Assembly (NCBI GenBank): GCA_037013685.1
Contig: CM072885.1
Span: 62,413,785-62,477,784, forward strand
Source of the DNA: Acridotheres tristis
Taxonomy: Eukaryota > Chordata > Aves > Passeriformes > Sturnidae
DNA: 64,000 bases
Direction: 5' to 3'
Of the stretch, positions 32,201 through 45,182 are shown in pieces. The position numbers were made by a program, and so were the translations under genes. The notes under the pieces are model-generated. The model saw only the letters and a list, made by a program, of their open reading frames with translations, made no database searches and was not told where the DNA came from. Positions within the stretch are counted from its first letter, which is position 1. The number at the start of each line of letters is the position of its first letter.

Positions 32201-35200
32201 AAAATCCCAAACACTACATCTGGAATGCAGGGAGAATTGGGGATTTCTGAACTTCTAAGTGCTTGATTTCACAGCTACTGAAGAGGACTTTAATACAAAC
32301 TAAGGACTTCTGTGTGCAATTTTTTAATGAACAGGGTTATTGGTGAATGGGACAGATTAATTTGTGGGCTGGATTTTGTGTCTAGCCAACAAGAAGAAGG
32401 AAAGTGAAGGGCGGGCCTGAGTCATTACTACTGACCTACACCACAAGCAAGAACACTTAAACGGACATTATCATGTGAGGATCTCAGCTAGGAAGAAGCG
32501 ACTTCCTGGCACAGTGGTTTCCGAGTGCAGAGGGATGGGCAGGAGGGGGCTGGGGCAGAGGCAGCTGTTCTGAGCATAGGGGAAAGCTGCTGTCATCCTC
32601 CCACCTGGCTGCACATAGTCGGGTGCTGCAGCTGCCTGCATGGGGAAAAGCCTGCACACCTGCAGCTCCTACCCAGCCACATCTCCCCTTTCAGCTGGAA
32701 CCAGAGGAATATTTGGCAAGCCCCTTGAAGGCAGCAAGCTGCTTTCACTTCTGCTCTCTGTGCTCAGTTTTCTAGAGGTCCCAACTATTTCAGCAGGTCT
32801 GGACTAGAATGAGAGTACCTGTGCAGTAGTGTGACTTTGTCCATATTCCACCTTTCCCTTACAGTAATTTATTCCTAGAGTTCATAGCTGGAGCAGAAAG
32901 CATGAAGAAATGACCACAGGGTAGGTGACCTTCCTGAATCTGAAAGAAACAGAAAGGCAGAATGAAGTGTTCCAGATGTTCTGGTAGTGAATTGATTGGT
33001 TTGTTCAGAATAATTTCTACAGAAGCCTTTGAGTGTCACCTCCCCCAGCCCAACTTAAGTTATTGCCATCAACACCCATATATAAAAGTACAGAGGAAGA
33101 CTGATAAGTTCTTGCTTTAGCATTTCCAAATGGAGTGGAAGTATTTTAAGAGTCCCAGTAATGTTCTCCAGGACTTCTCAAAGGGCAAAAGCAGACAATG
33201 TTCATTATCCTAGATCCTCTCTCTTCAGGCTTTTTCTCACTGCTAAAGGAAGGAAGGGAAACATCAGTGTGTGAGGTGCAGGTAAAGGGCAAGGCTGAGA
33301 CTCCAATCCAGCAATTACCTGCACTTGGATGTGAAAGGTAACATGGCTGGGCAATAATTTACTGTAGCATGAGGGCACAAGGATTTAGCTGCAACAGAAG
33401 AATCACAGAAGGATTTGGGGGGAAATCCAGCTTTTTGCAGAGTTCAGAATCTCACAGAAATGGAAAGCACCACAGAAATCAAGAGCTGCCTCCCAAAGGC
33501 TCCCTGGGAGTTTCAACTGGGAATTTCAGTCTGGAAAAGGCACCTGCCAGGAACAAGCAACATACCCTTTGCATGGAGCATCTAAGGGCAGAAAAAGGAT
33601 AAGCCCAAAGATTTCCTTGAAATTGTAACTGAGCTTGGAACTGCCAATATCGACTACTATAAAAGAACAGCTATTTGGAAATATTTGCATAACCGGTTCT
33701 CATTAAGATTTTCCAAAATTTGTGTGTGGTATTTCTGGATTTATCAATGCTGTGATCCCGGATTTTCAAAAATTTGGAAAATCAAAACTTTGGATGATGG
33801 AGAAAAAGCAAAGCCCACTAAAAGCTTTCCTATCTTCTTCTTTGTCTGATTACTCATTCCCCCAGTACATGTTATTTTCTCCATAATGTCTTTCTGCCCT
33901 TTTGGAAGCATCTTAATAGTATGAAGCACTGGGGTTTTTCAATCTGCTTTTATTTTTTGGATCCTTGTTTACAGGTATTGCCTTGTTTCCTGGGTATCTT
34001 TGGTGGATCCTCCTCAGGTAAGACCTCCTGATATGTGTGGACTCCAAGCAAGAAATTACTGCAATAATTTTATTCAGTAAAATTACTGCTGACATTCAGC
34101 ATAAAGTACCAAAAAATACCCTCATTAATGTTCTTGGTCATAAACCACCCTTTCCTTGCACTATGTATTTTGAAAAGAACCTTAAAATTCAAGTTTGTAT
34201 TATTTACCTGCATGGATACTTCCATATAAATCTCCATATATTAATCAGGTGGGAATAGGGCTTAAAAAACTATATATTCAACAGGAAGAAGAGAATGTGT
34301 TGTTATGCATTATGTATATCAAATGTAATTTTTGCAAATTTGGCTGAGGGAAATCCTCCTAAAAATATAAGAGCTTACTACTGTTCCACTGAGAATTCCA
34401 TCACTGAGTTGCCAAATACTACTGGTGAGCAGGAGATAGTTGCTTTAAGCACAGTATGTATCATTAAAGGTTGTGTAATTGCTTCTGAGAATATAACCCC
34501 TTTAGTATAGCTCCTTTTTCCAATATTTATTCAAAGGAGCTTCTTGCTTGTGAAAGGAATCCACATTTTCTTAATCCCAAATAAAAGGATTTTAATGGAA
34601 TTGAACTAACTTTTAAGCTATTTCCTTCTGTCTTTTGAAAAACAGTATATAAGCAAATAGATGTGAAGTTTTGAGTCATGTTTTTCTGCAGTTGATCATG
34701 TGAAATCTTGAGCAGGAGATGCACTGTGGGGATTTCTTTCTTCTTTCTTTGGTTTGTAGCTATGCTTTTAGCAGTATTTTGTCTTGCCTTTGCCCAGCTG
34801 ATGTTTTTTACACCCTCAGCTAAACTAATGTAACATCTCAGGTGATCTTGCCTGCTTTTGCTGTTTGAAACTGGCCATTCCTACCCTCAATTCCATCAAA
34901 ATAGGGAAGGTCAACAAAACCAACATTTGCATGTGTGCAACCCACACCTTTCTGAAGCTGTGGCATGAGCAGTCATTTTCCTTGACATCAGTCTGGATTG
35001 CAGCTGTAAACTGAGCTGGAAAAGCCCATCAGCCTCCCCCAGGCCAACATCCACAAGTTCAGAAGCACCTCATCCCTTTTAGAACAGGCAGGAGCTTATA
35101 ATCAAGTGAACTGTTGGGCAATGTCAGGCTACAGGATGTGTGCAAATAAAAACATTCTTTTACCACCTTGTGTGGCTGACAGGCAGGGACTCTCCAGACC

Positions 35201-37250
35201 ATCCCTTACTCTCATGTCCCTAACAGTAGCCTTTGTCTCAAGTCCATTTGTTTAAATTTTCCTGGCAGACCCTGTTAAAAAAGGGGAATTTAGCTGTGTA
35301 GGATAATGGCCTGACTTGCACAGCAGGCCAGGCACTGCAATTACTTTGGAAAAAATTTGTACAACACACCAAATGGGCCATTCATACTTAATCCATCCAA
35401 TGTAGACCTTCACTGTAACTGGTACGTAATTCATCATGACAAAAAACTATCCCTCCGTGGCTCATTTGCAGGTATCCATTTGTACAAAAATCTTACTCCT
35501 TTTTTGTATGGAAAAATCCTGGATGAAGTTGAATAAGGATTATAAAGATACATAATTTGGGTGGATTATTTTGCTCCTGGTTTTACTCCATAAGAGCAAA
35601 CACAGCATTGTATCTAGGTCACTTGTTGGCTGCAGGCTATTTGGAATTCCCAGGAGAAGGCACTTGAGAAGGAAATAGGGGAAGCCCATTTTGGTCTGTT
35701 CTTGTCTTGGGATGTTCATGTTCTTTGACAATATGGGTTTTGTCTCAGAGCTACTGTTATTAACTCAGGTTGTGTCAGCAATGTGGATTTATAACTAGTT
35801 TCACACAGAAAAGCATTTCTAGCCGTATCGCCCAAAGGAACTTCCCAGCTCTGCATTTTCCTAAACTTTTCTGTCACAGCCACCTGGAACATCTCCTTGA
35901 ACAAATTTCAGGAAAGATCCCAGAAATCAGTATTTGTCTGTGTGAACCCACAGTTTCTCAAATACCTGGGATAAATAATGCCTCTCCCAGACAACAGCAT
36001 GAATTCACCCTTGTAACTGCATCCACAACTGGCACTGAAGCAGATTCTCAGACTGAGACAGACCCAAGCTCACTCCCACAAATGAAGAACTTCCTGTAAA
36101 CAAACCAAGAAACAAAGCTAAAAATAGTCCTCCTCCCTAGCTGCTGTCATGTGGAGAAGAAATCAGAGCATGAGATACACCTCAATCTGAAGCAGGGAAG
36201 CTCCAACTTTTATCTCTGAGGGATGATTTGCACACTTAAAACAATGTAACACCCCACTGCATCCTTTCTGCCCTACTAGACTGAATCCAAAGGTTGGCTG
36301 TAGGGATAAAGAACCTCTGTCAATGACACAGCTGCATTCAAGATTAAAAAAAAAAAAAAATACTGTGCAACTGTGACACTTTTTCCTCTCTTACCTCAGC
36401 ACCTGCTGTAGCTCAAGAAGGTGCTGGTACCCAAAAAAGCAACAAGAGCACTGGCAGTACCAAAGCTGAGCTGAGGCCAGGGGAGGGTCTGAACTTTTCT
36501 CAGCCTGCTGCAGTGAAAATGCAGTGCTGGAGGCTGGAACTGTGTTCCCTGCTGAAGGAAAGCTGTAAACAAGGGGCAGGAAAGGAGACACTGGGTTTCA
36601 GAAGGGCCGCTACCGCTGGATGTTCACAGCGAGCCTTGGAGGAAATGAAGGAAACGGCCGGGACTGACTCACCGGGGATGGGTGTTTTACTTGCTGCTTG
36701 TGTAAACTTACTGTGCTGCAGCTTCCAAGCTCTCTGTTCTGCTCCCTTCCATTATTACCAGGGTTTTTCATGCCATATGTACAGGTTTGCATCTGCTTGG
36801 AGTAAGGTACAGCTGCTGAACACGCCTAGGGAAGCAAACTGGCTTTCCAAGGAGGGCTCAAGCAAATGATTTTAGTTTTAAGAAGCCCCTAAACAACTCT
36901 CCTCCTCTGCAGTATTTGTGGTATGTCAGCAGCCGAACCAAGTTACTTTCTGTCCTGCTGCCTGCTTGGATTTTGGCATGCCCAGCTGTGTGCTCTGCAT
37001 ATAGAACTAAGCCCAGAATAGCGCCTGGGCAGAGCAGAGAGGATGTGACAGCACAGGACTTGAGCAGGACGGGATGTTTACGAGGAGGATGTCGGAGTGG
37101 GAGGAGTGGGAGGTTAATGTCCCAGCTGCCCCTCAGCCCCACGATAGCACAAGACATTGCAGGAAGCAGGAGCACTTCAGGGTACAGAGCCCTGCTCTTG
37201 GTGCTGTTGGGCCTCTTTGCAAGGAAGGGACATACCAGGGATGTATATCC
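29208..37250. other. No recognised gene (8 kb)
   Basis: Short unrelated open frames on both strands. The stretch 30341-31230 has a composition and some open segments suggestive of an old mobile element, but no diagnostic motif was found. An A15 run lies at about 36346-36360. An Sp1-like GGGCGGGCC next to an AP-1-like TGAGTCAT lies at about 32410-32426. Confidence 0.45.

Positions 37251-37253
<3 letters not shown>

Positions 37254-37288
<35 letters not shown>
37254..37288. repeat. (TA)n microsatellite
   Basis: About 17 uninterrupted TA units followed by CACAC. Open frames that run through it (poly Ile-Tyr) are artefacts. Confidence 0.95.
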
Positions 37289-37292
<4 letters not shown>

Positions 37293-38763
37293 CCCAAGGA
37301 GGTATGTCCTTGAAGGGAAAGGGGCATACCAGCACTCAGCTGCTGCAGCCTAGAGTTTGGTGGGCTAAGAGACTCTGCAGCCCAATCCACCTGGGATACT
37401 CACAGCATGGGACAGCCCTCCTCCTGCTCACGCTGTGCTGGGTTCCAGATGCGTTCAGGCACTCAAACTCTCTGTGCAGCAGGCAGAGAAAGCAAGGCAT
37501 GATTCACAAAACCAAACAGAAAACTGTTTCTGCAGCTGCTGGAGGTGCCAAGGACAGGGGGAGAGGTTAAGCTCACCTCAGACAACAAGATGCCCTTTTC
37601 TGGATAGAAAAGGAACAGTTTTCCAGTCAGGATGACCAACTCCAACCCGCTGCCAGCTGCTAGGAACTTAGAAAATGCAGTGGGAAGATGCACGGGCTAT
37701 TTATATAATGTCCCAGAGGTCTGACACCAAACTAAGAGAGACATGATCCAGAGTCAGCATCCGGGAATTTGAAGCATCCCTTTCCTCACTGCTGACTGTA
37801 AATGCAGTGATGTGGAATGGGAATCTCAGCTGCAGCAGCTGATCCACTCTGCTGAAAAAAGGCACCCACACAAACGAATGAAAGGAGTAATTGAATCAGA
37901 AGGCAGAAGCAGGCACGAGGATGATTCTGTGGCTGTCTGGGGAGAGTTCTCAGTGTTCCACTTCTGAGGGGAGTTTTCCTGCCTGGGAGACTCCACACGG
38001 GTCTCACAGGGAAGGGAGGACTCAGGATTGCCTGGGTGTGGGCTGCAGGGTTTCTCTGGTGGTTGAGCCAAGCTCCTTCTTTCTCTTTTGCTGAACTCTT
38101 CCGAGCACATCCTGGAGGATATACACCTGCAAGCCTCAGGAAATGATTAGGAGAAAAAAACAGACTTAGCAAAGAGACAACTCTGGATAACAATTTGAAG
38201 AGACAGAATATATAATGCCTTCCTCAGCCACCTAAGATAATGCTTTGCACACTTTGCAATTTTGGTGAGCAAATATCTATATAATATGCCATGACAAAGT
38301 GCACCCTCACATAAATCCTGTATCCCTATAAGCACCTGTGTACCTACAAGAGACAGAATACTCAGGAACTGTAGATGTGGATTCAGATTTTTAATGCAGC
38401 CTACAGAGTTTTTCTACCCACATCCTGGTCAATTTCTTCAGAATTCAGGTGCTTCATTAACTTACATTTATTTGATGATCTTGGATGCAATCCTGCCTGG
38501 GATCCTGTAATCCTATAAAGCCCAGGACAACCCAACACTTTTCCTTGAACCCCCAGCTTCCTGCTGGGAGGAAACGCAAAGGAGTCATGCATGTGAGGTT
38601 AAGGAGTGGGAAGACAAGAGATTCGGATAATAAAGGGAGCTTAAGAAATAAGAAGCACCTCCGATTCTTAAGCTGGTCCAGACACCTGGGCTGGTGGGTC
38701 AGGTGCACTCCAGAGGCAAAGCAAACAAATGCTGTGTCCAAATCTGAGAGGGAGACAGTTACT

Positions 38764-39175
38764 ACAGAATCACAGAATTGAACTGCAACTGGAAGGGACC
38801 CACAAGGACCATCCGGTCCAACTCCTGGCCGTGCACAGGACACTGCAACAATCCCACCCTGTGCATCCCTGGGAGCGTTGTCCAAACATTCCTGGAGCTC
38901 TGGCAGCCTTGGGGTTGTGACCATTCCCTGGGGAGCCTGTTCAGTGCCCCGCACCCTCTGGGGGAAGAATCTTTCCCTGATATCCATCCTAACCCTGCCC
39001 TGACCCAGCTCCAGCCATTCCCTGGGTCCTGTCCCATGTCACACAGAGCAGAGATCAGAGCTGCCCCTCCTCCCCTCGTGAGGAAGCTGAAGAACTGCTG
39101 TGAGCTCTGACCTCAGTCTTCTCCAGGCTGAACAAACCGAGCGACTTCAGCCGCTCCTCCTGTGGCATTCCCTCT
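38764..39175 (-). mobile_element. CR1 LINE 3' region, antisense, abutting a CpG island
   Basis: The plus strand shows AGAATCACAGAATTGAACTG, GGAAGGGACCCACAAGGACC, CCCTGGGGAGCCTGTTCAGT, CCCTGATATCCATCCTAACC and CTCCAGGCTGAACAAACCGA. This is the reverse of a CR1-J-like element. It ends about 65 bases before the GC-rich island at 39240. Confidence 0.9.
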
Positions 39176-39447
39176 GCGACCTTCACCCATATTCTTACTA
39201 CTGAATTAAAGAAAAAAAAAAATATTAAGGAAAATACCTTCCGCTCGGACGTGTCGGGGGCTGCGGCCGGCCGGGCCGGGAGCGGGGCCAGGGCCGCCGT
39301 GTCCGCCGCGGCCCCCGGCCGCCCTGCCCTGCCCTGCCCCGCCGCGGTGCCGTCGGAGCGCGGCCGCCGGCCCCGCACGCCAATCAGGGCGGCCCGCCTG
39401 CCTTCCTGTAGGTGTGCCCGGCTCACCTGGAGCCGCGCTCGGCACTC

Positions 39448-39550
39448 ATGACATACCTGCGGCCCCGCGCAGGGCGGCGGCGAGGCGGCGGCCGAGGGGC
39501 GCCGGGGGGGGCAGCGCTGGCCCCGGCCCCGCGATGTGAGCCCGGCGCAG
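39448..39550 (+). other. ARHGEF5: Putative ARHGEF5 leader exon (3' part), non-coding
   Basis: The exon 3' end is set by the donor GCGCAG|GTAAGG at 39550. The 5' end is unknown, and the start given here is only the upstream-most ATG considered (39448). From that ATG the frame stays open to the donor. After joining to the 58 kb exon it would run past the ARHGEF5 start in another frame and stop a few codons later, so it would act as an overlapping uORF. A start-stop pair ATGTGA lies at 39534-39539. Confidence 0.5.
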
Positions 39551-39574
39551 GTAAGGGCGGCCGCCGGGGGCGGC

Positions 39575-39638
39575 GTTGCCGTATTCCCGGGAGAGGCGTT
39601 GCTGTATTCCCGGGATCGCCGTTGCCGTATTCCCGGGA
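39575..39638. repeat. Three 23-bp tandem repeats in the CpG island
   Basis: GTTGC(C/T)GTATTCCCGGGA occurs at 39575-39592, 39598-39615 and 39621-39638, exactly 23 bases apart. Each holds the palindrome TCCCGGGA. Confidence 0.95.
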
Positions 39639-42600
39639 GAGGCGCGGGCCTGGCGCCGGATCCCCGCGGATCCCGGGCCGGGACGGACGGAGGGGCGGCT
39701 GCCCCGCGGGGCCGGGGCGGGGGCGACGGGCGGGCTCCGGGAGCGCGGGGCGGACGGGCTGGGGGGACGGGACGAGGGGGAGAAGGAAGGGGAGGGAGGG
39801 CGGCCGACCCACCATTTTAGGACCCGAGGGGGACGGGAGGAGGGATCTCCGGAGAGGGAGAGCGTCGCTCCTCCCGCGGCGGGCCCGGTGCGGGTGCGCG
39901 GTGCGGGCGCCATCGGGGCACGGAGCTCCGCGGGGTCGCGGCGGGAGCCACGGTGCCCCCCAAGGGGACGGCGAAAGGGACTGCGGTCCGCCCGGCCCGG
40001 GGCAGTCCCGGGGGGCCGCAGCCTTGGCCGGGGGCCGCATCTTTGGCGGGGGCTCCGAGCCCCGACGGCAGCGCCCGTGCCGCCCCCCGCTCCCCCGCCC
40101 GTGCCGGCAGCAGGGAGGGCCCGGAGCGCAGGCCCGGTCCCAGGCTCGGCTGCCAAGCAGCAGCAGGAGCCTCTTCCCGCAGAAATGGTGCCTCCCACGC
40201 AGGGGCGAGATCCCACGGTGTTCGCCGGGTTTTCAGCTCCCGCCGGGAGCTGCGGCCCGGGAGTCGCGGGGGTGCTGTGCTTGAACTCTGGACACCTCCT
40301 TGTTTTCCTCCTTGCCTCGTGACTTTTATGGCCTGTCACGGAGGGAAGGCAGAGGAACGAAAGGCGAGATCCGTGCCTGCTGCTCGCTTCCTGCCTGCTT
40401 CCCGCAGCCCGGCCACCGCAGCAGCTCCGATGGCAACCCCAGCTCCCCAACCAACCTGCCCGGGGGGGATTCGGAGCTCCCACGGCTCTCACCTGACCCA
40501 CCGTCCTCCCTGCACCCGTGTTTGTCCTTGCTTGATGCTTCGTTTATTCCCAGATATTGGCTAAGACTGCATCAAACCTGGTAGGAATTATGGGGTCAGA
40601 GATCTGAGCTCAGCTCATCGGTTTTGACTTGTTGCTGACTTTGCCAAGGCGCTGCTGGATATGGATGCCCGTGTGCTGGCTTCTCCTGGAGCTAGGTGCC
40701 TGCTCCTCCTGGGCCAAGGCACACGTGTAATGTGTTGTTGGAAGTTTTGTGACCTGATTCCTTGGTGTTTTGGAGTTTCTCATAACCTCAATGACTTGGA
40801 GATGGCTTGGATAAGGGCAGAGTCCTTTTAAAGGGTTGCACCGGAGGGAGGTGGCTTGGTTTGGAGGAATAATGTATGGGTGACCCAGATTTTAGGACTG
40901 CACCTGAATTGGGTGAGGAGGAGGCATCCATAATCAGACTTGAAGTTGTAACAAATCTAAGTTCTTCTTAGGTTTGTTAATGTTAGGAAGAGCTCAGCTG
41001 GCTTCTGTGTAGAACCTCGTTTTGCCTGGTGGTGGTTGAGGGTGGCATTTGTCCTGTCCTGCCTGTACAGCAGCCTCGTGGTCTGGATAAATCTCAGTGG
41101 GTTTATATGGTCCACTCGCTCGTGACAGGAGGTGACTGGGCTTGAGGTTGATGCTCCTGCTCTCTGAAATAGTGAGACACAAATATTTCCTCTGGGAACC
41201 TCTTGTGCATCCTGATAGATTTTGATCACAAGAGTCTGGGGGTTTTTTTGTGGGCTTTTTTTTTTTTCATCCCGCTAACTTTGGATGGTTGTTCTTGTGC
41301 TTGTTCTGCTGAATCTTATCCTTTCTTATGGTTCATTTATTTCATGTGCTTTCTAGCAGGAAAGAGCCAAATTATGCTATAGTTGCTGATGTTTTTTTCC
41401 TTTTTTTCCTTCTTAATGTAATCTACTTTAGAGTCTTGTTTAAAGTGGGCAGTTTTATTTAATTAGTTTGTATTCATGTTACATTCCCTCTCCATAGTTA
41501 TCTCAGGCAAAATTTGAGGAACAGCCCGCAAGGGATTTCAAATTCTTAATTAGAATCACATTTTTTTCCAAGGATGTTTGATTCTAAGAGTTTACTGTGC
41601 TTTCTGTCATCTGGTATCTTTCCAGTTGATGTTGTTTGCTTAGTTACTGTTTGGCTAAATTATCCACAGCTAGTTTATTTCAGTAGTCATGTCTCGGAAG
41701 TTTTGCAATTCCTTTCCGCTTTGCAGCTCCTCACTGAAGTCCTGTTGAATCTTTTAATGAAGTACTCAGAAGCGACTTCAGTGCAAATGCAGTTGTGCTC
41801 TATTGTTTTGGCACTTGGGCCTTACAGAGAGGTTATTTCCCTCTTTCCTGACGTAATTACACAGTTGACGTTCAGAGTATCAGCCAGCTGGGGACAGACA
41901 CTGTCACCTGACCCCTGGCAGGTATTTACATTCCCAGCTGGTTATCACTGCATCAAATCCAAAATTCTACTAGAAAAGTACCCAGTCTTGATTTGAAGAT
42001 ATCAAGTGATAGGCTGCACTGGTTCCCCAGGTAAATTATTCCAATGGCTGATTACCCTCGCTAATTTCTTATCTCCATCTGTCCAGCCTGGCTCCTAACC
42101 ACAAAGTCTTGCTACAAGTTTTCATGCCAGGTGACAGAGCCTGTTTCTGCCAGGGCGACACGTTCCAGCTAAAAGAGCCTGTTGTACTGCGAGCCCATGG
42201 CTGTTGGCTGTGCTGAGCTCTTCCTTCTGGGAAGAGGCAGCTGTGGAGCTGGAGTCTGGGTGATCAGTGTGGTTTAGAGCAGTGGTGGAGGGTGCCTGGC
42301 CTGGTGTCTGTGTGCAGGCAGGGCTTCCTGGGAACTGTGATTGAACAACTCGCATTGCTTCGAGCTGGGCTTCACATGATGGGAATATTAATCCCCTTCC
42401 CTAAAGAAAAAATATATAGAAGTTGGATTAGCCTGCTTTGTGGCCAGAGAGATTGCTGAAGAAGTGTAGCGTGACCCTGGGCATGAGATACGTGGTGAGG
42501 GACCACCTCTTCCAACAGCAGGATTAGATGCCAGAGGGAATCATGCATTTAGTTCCTACATTTCTGTGCTTGGATAAACAAGGCTGTGGTTGCACAAATC

Positions 42601-44566
42601 CTCTCAGCTGGCACTGCTGTTGAAAGAAGCCGTCGTGCCTGCCTGTTGTCATCTCTGCTGGTTCTCTGCTGTGGTTTGTTGTGAGACCACACATGCACCT
42701 CTGCCACCAGAAGAGAGAGGGCAGAGGATGGAGCTCCTTTTGGCAAGGTGAAGAGTCACAAGCACGCCTTACCTTGAATCTTCATAGAACTCAGTGCATC
42801 TTTTTGCCTTCCCTCTGCAGCTGACATGTGAGAGCAGCTGCCCTGATTTACTCAGTAGTGCAGATTAACTTGGGAGAACTGAGTTTAGCCAGGACTGGGT
42901 TTAGGTCAGCTGCTCTTATGTCTTTGGTCAAGAAGTGTGTATTGAAATTTGTTGTGTGGGAAAGAGCATTTAACATGAAAAGAAGGAGGTCTGAGCTTTG
43001 GCTGTGACACACTGCTACCTATGAAGGGTTCAGTGGTGCAGAAAAGTTACAAGTGAATGCATTCTTGCGTTCTAGATGTGAGTTCTCAGTGGTTCTCAGT
43101 GCTGAGCAAGGTGGGGTGCCCTTTTGGGAAAGCTTCATTAATCTTGTCTCTTCCATTAAAAAGTAACTCCAGCTTTCTTTCCCTTTGAGTAGAATTGGTT
43201 TGCTGAGACAAAATCCTTTCCCCATCTGTTATTTTAGACACCATTCCTTCAAGTCCCATGCAGAACACTGCAGGATGAGGAACAGAGCCTGTGGTGGGGA
43301 CTTGTTTTGACCTCATGTTTGGGGGGTTGGATTAAAAGCAAGATGAAGTCAAAGAAGAAATTCCCATAACTTTAGTACAAGTTCAGTGCAAGGTCAGGGG
43401 GAGGGCTATTGGTTTTGATAATGGGAAAAATTTAGAAGAGGGAAGGTGATTACCATGACATGTGTACAAATGTACATAGATAAACAGGCACACATATGTA
43501 AATGTATACAAAATAGAGGGTGTTCTGATGCTAGGAGAGGTTGAGGAGGAGTGGCTGAAGAAACTGTAATTGGATAGCACACAAGGAGGGAACTGAGGTG
43601 GGAGGAAGCACAGGAACCTGCTGCCAGGAGAATACTGCATTAGAGCAGAGATGGCCATAAGTTCCCTTCCTGAAAACATATCCTATTTGCAGGGTCATGG
43701 AGAAGTGTGTGACATTTGGACACCAAACCTTTTTGTGATCTCAAAGGGAACACCCAGCTGCAGGCAGTGGCTCAGTGTGAGATTCACTGCCCATGGTATT
43801 GCTGGTGCTCAGAATCATTAAGCACTGGGGTATCTAATGCTGATCATACACAGAAATTCCCAAATCTTTACCTGGGCCAGGCTGGGCTGGTGCCCAGTGG
43901 GATCCACGAGCTGGGTGATCCCCTCCATGGGTAGAGCAGAGCTGTGCACTGGTGAGCAGACCCAGCCTTACACAGGGTGTGACTGGAGGAGGTGAGGGGA
44001 GGGGAAAGCTCCTGCTTCATCAACGAATCCAGCAGTAGAGTTCATGAATCCAAAATACACCACTCTGGAGGCAGGGGAGGGGATTAGGATCCTGGTCATG
44101 TTAGGGCATGATTTGTTCAGGTTGTGGAAGCCCAGGGATAATCAGAGAACAGGAGTGTGTGTTACAAGCAGACCTGTAACTAGTCGTACATGGTCCTTGT
44201 TCACATCCGCCATAGAGTGGCTGCCTTGGCTACACTTGCATATTCACTCGACAACAGAAATATATTCACAAAGGCCACTGTTGGGAGCAGTAGAAGAGGA
44301 AGATGCTTTGCCCGTGATCTTGCTAGGCAGCTGCAAAAAATCAGGATGTGTAAACTAAAACGTGTATGTGCTTTACACCCACCTTTACAGGTGTAATGAT
44401 TAAAATGCCTAAACAGATTGTTTGAATAGCTTAAATCTTAGTTGGGCCCTTAAATCTTCACTACAGATTGCTGTCTGTGATGAGGGGCTCATGGAAATTT
44501 GGAAAGAGTAGATGGGAAGAGTATAGCTTTCACAGGAAAAGAAGCCATACCAGTGCCTAGCAAAGC

Positions 44567-44586
44567 TCTGATGCTGTAGCATCAGA
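44567..44586. repeat. 9-bp perfect inverted repeat
   Basis: TCTGATGCT, two spacer bases GT, AGCATCAGA. Confidence 0.9.
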
Positions 44587-45109
44587 TGTCTTTAGTGGGC
44601 CTGGGTTCCAGGCTGAATCCTTGGATTAAGCCTGAGTTCAGATGCAGAAGTTCTGCTGCAGATATTCCATAGTGCAGGTATCCAAGGGTAACTCTAGACT
44701 ATGAAATGTAATCCAGCTGCAACATTTGAGTCACTCTCCTTTCTGAGATGCTCCAAGATCACTGTCTGGTTTTACAGGTGAGGGCTGCCAGGCTGCTAGT
44801 GAGGTTGAGATGGTGCAGTGTGTCTGTTTCCATTCTGTTGCTGGATTTAAGGGAGAAAGGGTGTTCTGAATATGCTGCCAGCTCTTCAGGACAGGAACAG
44901 TGCACAGTATTTAAAACAGGATTCAGTCCTGATGGTTGGTATGGCTAATGCATGGCTGAAGTAATTCTTGTTGTTTATTCTCTTTTTTTGTGACTTGCTT
45001 TGCGCATGAAGATATTTCAGGCTTGAGTCTGGATACAACAGAGCTTGGTATATCTTAGAGTGCTCTGAGAATGGTGCACTTTTCTTTCCTTTCTGCTCCT
45101 TCACACCAG

Positions 45110-45182
45110 ACTGTAGAATATCCTGAGTTGGAAGGCACCCACAAGGATCACTGATGTCCAGCTCCTAGGCAAAGTGTTTTCC
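45110..45182 (-). mobile_element. Short CR1 3' end, antisense
   Basis: GAGTTGGAAGGCACCCACAA followed by GGATCACTGATGTCCAGCTC is the reverse of the CR1 terminal block. Confidence 0.65.

Larger units (their letters stand above)
39240..40300. promoter_or_regulatory. CpG island, promoter of ARHGEF5
   Basis: A roughly 1 kb stretch of very high GC and CpG density. It contains a CCAATCAG box (NF-Y type, from 39380), no TATA box, a strong splice donor on the plus strand (GCGCAG|GTAAGG at 39550/39551) and three 23-bp repeats just after it. The next recognisable plus-strand gene is ARHGEF5, whose first coding exon starts 18.5 kb downstream with an acceptor. That makes this its likely promoter and leader exon. 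The assignment is inferred from order and orientation, because no transcript evidence can be seen. Confidence 0.65.

Noticed and set aside
36858..37570. Several frames with Ile-Tyr repeats
   Set aside because: They read through the (TA)n microsatellite and have no coding character outside it.
39412..40501. Long open frames on both strands of the CpG island (up to 351 codons)
   Set aside because: They overlap each other in several frames, are Arg/Gly/Pro/Ala-rich, and are explained by the lack of AT-rich stop codons in GC-rich DNA. A strong splice donor cuts the plus-strand frame at 39550.
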